Origin: Trichoplax sp. H2
Taxonomy: Eukaryota; Placozoa; Uniplacotomia; Trichoplacea
DNA: 64,000 nucleotides
Assembly: GCA_003344405.1 (NCBI GenBank)
Contig: NOWV01000007.1
Coordinates: 434,001-498,000 of the forward strand
Reading direction: 5' to 3'
Under the pieces are notes generated by a model. It was not told the origin of the DNA and did not search any database. It saw only the letters and a list, made by a program, of their open reading frames with translations. This document shows positions 54,441 through 64,000 of this stretch, one piece after another. The translations under genes were made by a program, and so were the position numbers. Position 1 is the first letter of the stretch, and each line of letters opens with the position of its first letter.

Positions 54441-56625
54441 CTAGATTTTTTAATTTAGAAATCAAACTTTAGCTCATTCTATAATGTTATGCGTTAATTT
54501 CAGTTTTTAAATTTACTATAAATTAATAAAAATATAAAACATGCATGATCACTACATAAATTTAAGTAAGAAAATAGACAAACAGAATTAAAGCTGTTCA
54601 AAAAATGATAATATTGGCTAATGGCAATATAAATCGAACATCGAAAACATGAACTATCTATATTAAATCTCTAATTCTTTCCATTCCCTAATATCTTAAA
54701 GTACAGCAATTTTCGTTTTAAAAGTTAGCGATATTTTATTCCTATCGCTAACCATCTAGATATTATCTAAGAATGGATTCTTGGACAAGTTATAAGAGGA
54801 TAAATATCGTAATAAAAATATATACCGTGCTAGCAACATGACGAAAATGCGGAAGAAATGATAGTAGATATTTTTTAGTAAGATTGTTTCTGTACGTTCA
54901 GCAATGATATTTTTGTAAGTTAGATATCATTGATCAATGATGTATATTATTATACTCTTGGTGTACTTTTCAACTATGCCGCAGTTGTTATTACACGTTC
55001 AATCTTCAATGGACACGCTTGCTTGTTAATTTCTAAATTAATGGGTAAGAAAATGTAATCGCATGCATTCTTTTTTGTCGCGACGTCAATTTTACACCTT
55101 AGTAGACAGAATGACGACAGTGGGTTGTTTGTTGTCGTTCTCTACAAGGTACAGGATAACGAACAATCAATTCTAGTAGAGAGGGGAAAAAGAATAAGAA
55201 AATGATATCATTTGTATATCCTTATCGTTTATAACTAACCTACTGCAGCAATAGTTCATCAGTATACCACAGATTAGATATGCTAATAATAACAATTGAC
55301 GTAGAACTGTTTAGGATACCTTTCATTAATTGATTGAACATGAAAGAGAGTGAATTTAGCCATTGACCAGCAATAACTGCAATTTTAATAAATATATAAA
55401 TAGACGCTCATACATAGTACACATACAACAAGCAATAAAATACAATCGACCACCTACTAGCACATTTACATTTTCTACAAATTTAATGTGTGTTGATCAG
55501 GACAATAATCACCTGGTGGTCAGACATGTTGGCGTTGTTTGACTAAGGTATTAATTTATTTTTTAATTAGTATCAGTTTACTTATTTGCTTAGTGATCTC
55601 TTTTTGGGGGGTACTCTGTTTATCAATCTCTGTCTGGACTCCATTAATTTTCGACTGTTAATGACTGTTACTCAGCTAAGACATTTACGGATCACCTCCG
55701 TGCAAATAATCGGCTCAGCAGTGGCCACATTCCTAATCACAGTTATAACTTACAAAAACGATCTCCCATGATCTGTTGATGGCTTGCAATAGACTAAGAG
55801 GCGATGATCATGATTTTTCAAGATACAATCTAAGCCTATCTAGTATATCGTTGTAACTAATTTATTATTTCAAATCTCAAAAACATTTTATCAGCAAATT
55901 ATAATAATAAGCAATGGCGAGCACGAGCACAGGATAAAGAAGATAGCATATGCTATTAAACATGGTAGGATTGATTGAATATTCAGATTGTACGTCACTG
56001 ATTTAAATTGCTTATTATTATGCGCCAATATTATTATTTATGAAGTAATTACTTCTGCACAAATAATGATAAATAAATGCCTTTTATAATCCCTTAATCG
56101 ATTAAAAAAGCTATTAAAAACATCATTTATATAGATATATTTATATAGTATATATTCGGCTACCTCATTCGTACTTCTAGCTTTGCCTTTATTAATATTC
56201 TCTTGCGATAATGATAATAAAAGATATCTATACAATTGACACCATGAAAGATGTCTAATTACAGTAACGACAACAATGAAATTGACTTCCAATAAAACAT
56301 GCAACTTCTTCGTTCCATGTATCAAGAATAAGAAAGGAAACATCCGTTAGGCAAGTAAATGAGAAAATAAAGCCCAGTACAGCAGAATAAGAAATTTTTC
56401 TTTTTCAAAAAAGTTCACTAGCGTATTTATACAGTATAATAGAAAAGAATAGAATAGATTGAAATGTCGCGTGAGATTAATTTGTGTATAAAACAAGCGA
56501 ATCAGTGAAAGACAAAACAAACAACAGAATAGATATTAACTTGGAAAAATATTGTACATTAAAATGAAATACAAAACTAATTGCCAGCTTATAAAACTTT
56601 CATTGACTCATGCGATCACCGAATG
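54441..56625. other. Spacer between chordin-like 5' region and DOCK 3' end
   Basis: 2.2 kb, expected to hold the missing first exon and promoter of the chordin-like gene. The ORF at 55586-55771 (plus) is slightly richer in G+C but has no recognisable feature or splice support. Confidence 0.5.
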
Positions 56626-59600
56626 TTAGACTGTAGCTTCGTTAACAACATCCTCTTCCGGCACGGCTTTCTATTAACGAATAGATTATGTATATAGATA
56701 GTTATAGATGTAATCAATGCAAATGATAAATAATGTGATTAAATTGTGATATTATTACTATCCTATTAACGTACTGAACTATCATAATTAAAGAATTCAC
56801 GTATAATGCATTATTAATATCAAAATTATTAATTTTGCAATATGTAATAATCATGACTAAAAATAAGGCATACCTCGGCACCTAAAACAACCGTTAGATC
56901 TTTGATCATCTCATCATAATTATGAATCATCTGTTCTTGATATTTTCGCTGATCTTCTTTGATAATTTTTCCATTTAATTCTAATGCGTCACCACATAAA
57001 TTCATAAATAACCTAAAAGCAAAATACATATAATTACATGTTAAAGATCTATATTTCAATATGGAATTAGTATTTCTCAACTAACAAATATCAAAGAATA
57101 ACATACAATATCGTGCATCATCTATACCATATTATGGCTATAATTAAAAAAATTACCGATAAACCGATTTTAGCTTTTCAACATGATGGCGTGCATAATT
57201 ATGAACAGTTTTTGGACTTAAAAAAGTCTTCGCATAAGCCATCGGGCCAGCGTTAACCTTTCAAAGATATTATTGTATTAATAACAACACCATTGGAATA
57301 TAATATTAAATGTATGCGTACAAATCATTATAGAATTGTATCCTTAATGGAATATTTTAAGTATGATAAAAAATAACAATGGCTGTCTCAATTTACGCCA
57401 AACTCACTTGGACACTGACGCAACCCTGTAACACTAATTGTAATTTTTTCATATCAGGCGGGTCTCTTATAACCTCATAGAGTTGGCTAATCTTATTTTG
57501 CATCTCATCGATAGCAACCTGTAATAAGAAACCCATTAGAGTCTACAGTACAGGACTTTTATTGTTTCTACCTTATCATTAGCAATTAATATCTACCTCC
57601 ACAGGCGTCAGTTCAAATTGTTCTCTTTGGACGACTAATAGACGTTTCTTAATGTATGGGAAGAAGTGCGAAGCTAATAATTTAAGTTAGAAAAAAAGAA
57701 GACAATCACTGGAATGCATTTATATCTCGATAATATCGTGTTGGTAAGCGGTCAACAGCATCATAATTAATACCAGAAATAGTCAGCATTAAATTTTTAA
57801 AGATAAAGCACTTTTAGTTGTAAGTAGTATTACATAGTCCATACTTACTGGTTAAGACTGTTTTTCGTTTGTATTGCTCCGATAGAGCTCCGTGAGTTTT
57901 ACCACTCAAAGTAAAAGGTGTTTCATACATAAATCGATGTAGATTAGTTGAACGTTCGAATTCAGTTATTCGATTTTCCAGCTCCTCTTCTTCAAAGTAA
58001 GGACTAACAAAGGTCACTTGTATATATATTTTTTTTTCATCCAACGTTTTTGTATCAACCTATTGATTGTCGGTAGATAAATTTAAGTATGCATTATAAG
58101 TAATCACTGTGATAATTCTGTAATACTGTCAGTTCTTCAATAGTCTTCAAAAAAATAATGGTATAAATTTATGGATTCTATACCTGTCCCGAATCTTGAA
58201 TAATCGCTACTTCTTTATTAAATCTCTTTCCGTACATTGCACTTAGCCGCTGCGAAATTTCAGATAAGCCTGTAACTTTAGGCTCTTTATAAATATACTC
58301 CTTGCCACCATCATCTTCAAATTCCTTAAATTAATTTATTGAAATGAATTCGAAATTTAAAATTGTATCATACTAATCTTAATCATTTTAGTGTTCAATT
58401 ACAATTTTATAGTAGGTGCATACCTGACCAAAAAATGAAACACGATAATAAGTTCCTAAAAATCGGTTACCGCTAGACATAACTTCTACAATTTTCTTGT
58501 AAGCTTCATGTAATTGACCATGAGCATCGGCTAATTGCTGTTTTATAGATAAAAATTAAATTACAGACACATCGATATAAATAATGATCTTAAAAAAATA
58601 CTTAATACGCAAGTTCTATATATTAATCCTTCCATATACATTTATCAAAAGCTATATTATTGTTGATCTGTATATCTTAACTCCATGATATGATACAATA
58701 AAAATGCAATATGTTCATTGGAAACTGCACATGGCTATTTACTTGAAAATGTCGTTGGCGTTCGTAAATTGGTAATAATAATCGGTAAATTTCAGCAACC
58801 AATTCATAACGTTCAGCGATTGTTAATAATTTTACACATTTTTCCATCATTTCAACGTATAAATCCTGCATTGTAGAATTTTTAGCAAAAATATCAAAAA
58901 CATGTGTCAATTACGAACGCTACATTTCTGATTACCAATAATTAATATGAAGTACGTATTGATCGCAATTCTAATATATACCTCAGTATAGCCAATTACG
59001 TCTTCCGCTGCTTTATCTTCTTGTAAATTTTCTTCTTCTACTATATTATTTGAAACTCGAGTAAAAACCCTACAGCTATGATCATAGTTCATTTTTCTTT
59101 GCATGTACTCCGCAATAAGCGCAGCAATATGCACTTGACATAAGGCAGCCTATATAAAAGTATGTATTATCAATACAATTTTGCCATTGCTGCTGAAAAA
59201 AAATAACTCTTAAAGTATCTACCTCTGATATATTTCCATGACTCTCGTGCGTTAAACACATTTGTTCCAGCCAATACTGACGAAGTTGAGGATTATTAAC
59301 GTATGATTGAGCTAAACTATATTGAAGTTTTATTAAAAGTTCCGGGTCATCTCTATATTTCTGTAAATAGTAAAATAAATCAGATATCGTTCGATCAATG
59401 ACTAAAACTTACAGATGCGTATAGACTATAGTAGTTAAAAATACCTGCATTTTATTCATAGCTACTAAAACTGTCCTTAAACGCTTTAACAGGTTGTAGA
59501 CTTGGCTCGGAAACAGGGTTTGCTAGTAAAAGTAGTTTATTATTAACAACAAGAATTACAATATTAATCTAATAATAAATCTTACTTACTTTCATTCCTT

Positions 59601-62600
59601 CGTCAGAATTAACTAATGATGATATCTGGTTTAGCGAAGACTTTATTAAACCTTCATCAGTATTCCCAGAAACGCCAGATATGATCCTTGAGATAGCCAG
59701 CGTAGCCTAACGTGATATCGATATGATCGTGAAATACGGCAGCGATAGTTAAATCAGAAGTTATAAGCCATAGTGTATAGAATCATACCTGTAAATTCAC
59801 GCGAACGAAATCCCGCCCAGTATATTCGAAATTGCTTCTCATTAGAAGATATAATATTAAACTAGCCTAATATTATATGAACAAAATTATAAATTAAACT
59901 ACAGTTTTGGTGAAGTAAAGAGAGCTAATAGTCATTAAATGTTCAAATAGTACCTGTTGTCTAACGGTAGATAACTTTGATTTACAACACTGTAAAATCT
60001 ATTAAATCAAACAATATCGTGATTAAAGAACATGTGTACGAGTTGTAATAAAAACTTGAAGCACTAATTAATGTGTACCTCATAGCATAATGTGGCACAA
60101 AACGACGACGTCCCACGAAATAAAACGACAGGAAACTAAGCGGATATGGTCATCAATAAGTAAATTGAGCTATTTGCATAATGAATCACCTGTTTTACCC
60201 AAAATTCTAGTGAAATTCTACTCTTACCTTGTTTATAAACGATCTAATAGCAGCAAAAACATGTTCTAGCAGAAATTCCGATTGACCAATTTGCAAGAAT
60301 AGTACTAAAAGGCTGGATACCTATGACATAGCAGTGGATAATATAATCGATTAATTTATGCAATTGAAATACCTATACACTTAAATATGATAAAGTGTTC
60401 AGTGAATACATACTGCGTAACAATTTAACGACTTACTTTTCTCATAAGAACATTATCTCCATTATCTTGTTCCAGTTGTGTCTAAGTTAATGCAAGAAAT
60501 AGAGCAATAGTTTGCTTTTAAAAATCTTAAAGTTATCTGAATTCGTTTTGCTATATGATAAAATGTAATGTACTTTGAAGTGGATACAAAACGCCTCCAA
60601 CACACTCAAAACAACAAAGCCGATTTCATTTGCCATATTTCCTTCTAAAATGGTACGAGTGAGAATGGCTTTCTCTGCTTTCGCAAGTCCACTGCCTAAA
60701 ATTTTTTGATAATCAAAATAGAATTACATGTACCGTCCAAATTTTATCAAGTGAGTTGTTAGTAGATAAGATAAAGTGGTTACTGACTTTTGACTTCCTT
60801 CTGGTTACTAATAAGTGATTGACGCTGGGCACGCTGTTCTCCTAAAAGAGAATAGATCTCTAAAATTGAGCCATTTGAATGTAAAGCCTTAATGAATACA
60901 TTCAATAATCAAACTGGATCAAATGCTACCATTAGCATTATTACCTCGATAGTGAGACGTGGAACGGCTACTTCCTATGGTCGCATAGGCTTGTTCGAGA
61001 GCTGCCTTAGCTTGATTTACTTTCAGGCTATAAGATTAATTACAGGTATTAGTTGAATTGGAAATCATTTCAGCAGCACATTGACTATCTAACCTAGTAT
61101 CAGACGCAGATTTTCTTCCCACATATCGAAAACAGGACACCGTTGCACTAAAACAAAAGATACAGTTATAGTATTTTAATAGATTGTATACTATCTAAAA
61201 ACATAAATTGCGGTTCGATTAAAATTACCCTAAGATATCGAAAAAGGCTAATAACTGTGAGAAATTGTTAAGTCCTTTCTCTGCTATTATTTCCCACTGT
61301 CCAGCAGGATGCTTAGAGGCGAATGCCATGGCACTTCTCCACCAAGTAAATAGGCAACCTGCCAATCAAGTCGTACAAAATGTTTAAATAATTCCCCTTT
61401 TATTATACGATAAAGTCTGAAATAAGCCTACCATCATCTAAATTTCTAAGGACGTATATAAAACAGATCAATATATCTTTCGTCTCCCTTTCATCAAAAT
61501 GACCAGGAAACTGTTTGAAATCTGTTGCAATAGCTATAGATGTTCTCAATGAATTATATCTTTTCGCGAATGTTCTTTCTTGCGCAGTTGCATCCTATTG
61601 TTATTAAATTTAATAAGTATTGTAAATACCGCGTTTATCCATTTAGTAACTGTAATTAAGTAAGTAAAGAAGTAAAATATTTAAATGTGAATGTTATCAA
61701 TATTAATTACAGATGATGAAACACTCCTCATTGGTGCACTTTTATTAAGTGATGTCGAACTTGACGATAAATCCTTTGATAGTCCATCATCAATTTGTAC
61801 TGGAATAACTGGTATCGCTGTACCGGAAAAGCTTTTATTATGTGTAGCATATCGATCAAAGACACTTGCGTTAGCGGTACTTCCATTAGTATTGGTTGTA
61901 GTAGTGCCACGACCAATTGAAGTCAGTGACTGACATGAGCTGGATGGTGCCATACTTCCTATATCATCAGAAGGGAAAGGAGACACCGGAGCTGAATCAG
62001 GCGGAATCACAGCTTTACTTGCTTTAATTTTATGCGAGTTTTGGAAAACAATCGAAAAGAAACGAACATAGAGCATTGCAATTCTTGCTTGGCATATCTA
62101 GAATAAAAAATATAATAAGAAATGCTAAAATTTAAGCATACATGTATAATACAAATTTTAATTTAATAGAACGAAAATAGCAATAAAAAAGTGACCGAAT
62201 GGTAAAACATCTTACCTTATCATTATATCGGTCATCTAGGTCATGCTTTATTAATAAGTTACGCAAAACTTTTAAGGCATGTTTCCTAACATTGGAATCA
62301 TGCTGTTGCATTGCAGTTTGAACCTATATCGAGTGTAAAGAGATTCAAAAGACGTCAATGGTAAATGTAATATTCCAGATATTTATGCAATATTTTAAAT
62401 TTAACCTCTTTCAAAAGGAGACCAACTAAAGGATGCTTTTTATGAAAATCATCTGTTAGGTCGAAGGTTGCTGGAGCTACGTAAGAAATGTTAAAAAATT
62501 AATAACATTCGATATTAATTTAGTTTAAATGATGTATAACAGTATACGAGTGTATGAAATTTTTTACGTTTTTCTTCATAAGGTAAATTCAACGGAATAT

Positions 62601-63921
62601 AGTGTTCATGGCTACAGATAATTTGAAGAAAATCAAATTTCATTCTCATAGTTTTCTGAAAAAGAGCGAAAATATTAGTATTCAATAGCGTTGAGATATA
62701 ATAGACCGCAAAATATAAAAGGCAAATTGAAAATTTACTAACAGAATGATCACCACACTTTAGATTTTCGGTGTAAAACTTAATAATTTTTAGTAAGAAT
62801 CCTCGATTCATGTATGTCATACAATTCTATGTAAGTACAGTGTAAATCTTTAGTAAGAATACATGATATGATGAAAGTCAAGTACATCCAAGGAATATTT
62901 ACCTTAAGGAAATGACCCAAATTTTGATTGGCATTCTTTGAAAAGAAAAAGATAAAAAATGAATACATCAAACATCCTCTAGGATTACATTTTTATATAC
63001 TGTACTTTAGAAATTACCGTGGCTGGAGCATCATCAGCTTTATTCCTGATTTGCTTTAACATCGCAACAATTAATTCTTCTAAATCATTAAGATAGTGAT
63101 CGCTATATCGAAATATCCGATTAGCCTACGAAAACAGAAATAGACCGTAGGTTCAACAATAGCTTTTTTAATTAAAGACTTTCAGGGAAACATTTATGTC
63201 GATGTCTATACCTTCAATTTGCCAGTCTGGACTAGGTACTGAGCCATACTTTTTACCATAATATCGAAAAAGAACCACGAATACTAATTGGGAGTATAGA
63301 GTTAAAGCGTTAGCAAGAAGTTATGTGCAAAATTATGCGCATTTATTCTCGGAAATATAATGAAACAGGTTGGATATATTACAAGATTACATTCAAAAGC
63401 TTGCTGGATAATGCAGGATCGATATTTGGCCTGCCTTCAAAAATTACTATCATATTCCGAACCAATTCTTCATGCACAGTGTTTTGGATGCCATGTCCGA
63501 GATCAGCAACAAACACATACTATGTTGATGATAATACAAACAGCGTTATAAAGGCCAAATTAAACGTGTAAAAAAAGTAATTATTTGACTAATTACATCA
63601 ATCAAGCTTCAAGATAATAACTATCATATTACCTTTACATACGAGTTCAAGAGTTCAGTTCTACCAGCAGAATGAAGCTTAAATGCCATGTAAATTAGGA
63701 CACTACGATCATAACAGCAATAATAATGCTATCAATTAATAAAATCATATTTTCTGTCCTGTTTTAATTCAGTTGATCAAAGCGCAGTCAATTATCCCAA
63801 GTCACCTTAAAGCCGTTACAGATACATCAGCATTTTGATATCTGCGAAGAACTCGAAAAAGGTGGTTTGACAAAACCGGAAGGAACGGTATTAGAGTGTT
63901 CAATTCCACAGCATGTAAGGC
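56626..63921 (-). CDS. DOCK9/10/11-class (zizimin, DOCK-D) Rho-family GEF, 5' part outside window
   Basis: Thirty-five exons, 5' to 3': 63806-63921, 63633-63702, 63391-63519, 63212-63283, 63018-63125, 62903-62935, 62743-62826, 62568-62655, 62406-62476, 62216-62323, 61711-62097, 61432-61594, 61229-61358, 61094-61147, 60945-61027, 60788-60841, 60574-60695, 60437-60481, 60228-60320, 60079-60135, 59954-59989, 59789-59866, 59590-59706, 59445-59522, 59223-59360, 58982-59149, 58743-58865, 58424-58537, 58184-58324, 57849-58059, 57597-57673, 57408-57518, 57157-57257, 56874-57012, 56626-56670. They encode ~1247 C-terminal residues in continuous frame. The armadillo-like region shows [16 protein letters not shown] and [11 protein letters not shown]. 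The DHR-2 GEF domain shows [72 protein letters not shown] and the catalytic-loop segment [17 protein letters not shown]. The last favours the DOCK-D class over DOCK6-8. Such proteins activate Cdc42/Rac at membranes. The PH and DHR-1 domains would lie beyond the right edge. Confidence 0.93.
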
Positions 63922-64000
63922 CTATTTCCATATAAAAATATTCATTTGCCAATACTGGGTAATTAGCACAATTTTTAGCTAGTACAGCCATCATACATCA

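Noticed and set aside
55586-55771. Plus-strand ORF with hydrophobic stretches
   Set aside because: Uninterpretable composition, no splice support and no family similarity; treated as chance.
63774-63915. Plus-strand open stretch ending CSIPQH before a GTAAGG donor-like sequence
   Set aside because: The opposite strand of the same stretch encodes a DOCK exon (63806-63921) with proper acceptor, donor and phase, and reads [13 protein letters not shown] as expected for the family.

Overview
This is a nuclear window from an early-branching animal. It is AT-rich and intron-dense, with many short GT-AG introns, and its families are animal-specific (RYK, chordin-like, zizimin-class DOCK, full-length MED12). 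I think a placozoan (Trichoplax/Hoilungia type) is most likely, but that is inference from gene content and architecture. I saw no bacterial genes, CRISPR arrays, rRNA, tRNA or intact transposons. A gap of 20 Ns lies at 8208-8227. Almost every gene is split into many exons, so I rebuilt gene models by hand from splice sites, reading phase and family similarity.

Layout, left to right: XRRA1-like LRR protein (minus, 1528-9627, 19 exons, one exon duplicated by the assembly around the gap); an unnamed LRR protein (plus, 10384-15633, 8 exons); RYK pseudokinase receptor (plus, 17723-21949, 14 exons); DNA polymerase delta subunit 3 (minus, 23188-26927, 15 exons); MCM7 replicative helicase subunit (plus, 28368-33061, 21 exons); a small mitochondrial-type restriction-endonuclease-fold protein (minus, 33749-34670, 2 exons); Mediator subunit MED12 (plus, 36011-45469, 31 exons); a chordin-like BMP antagonist with four VWC domains (minus, 46218 to at least 53237, first exon unresolved); and the 3' two thirds of a DOCK9/10/11-class Rho-GEF (minus, 56626-63921, 35 exons, running off the right edge).

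Three neighbouring pairs are head-to-head (XRRA1/LRR, POLD3/MCM7, endonuclease-like/MED12), which suggests shared promoters. POLD3/MCM7 is the most striking: two replication-fork genes diverge from one 1.44-kb spacer that holds E2F, CCAAT, E-box and NRF-1 type motifs. A second NRF-1-type motif sits just upstream of MED12.

Several introns hold degenerate tandem repeats (periods near 83, 205, 73 and 150 bp), and one holds a near-perfect 19-bp hairpin. All coding assignments come from reading translated exons. No database search was run.
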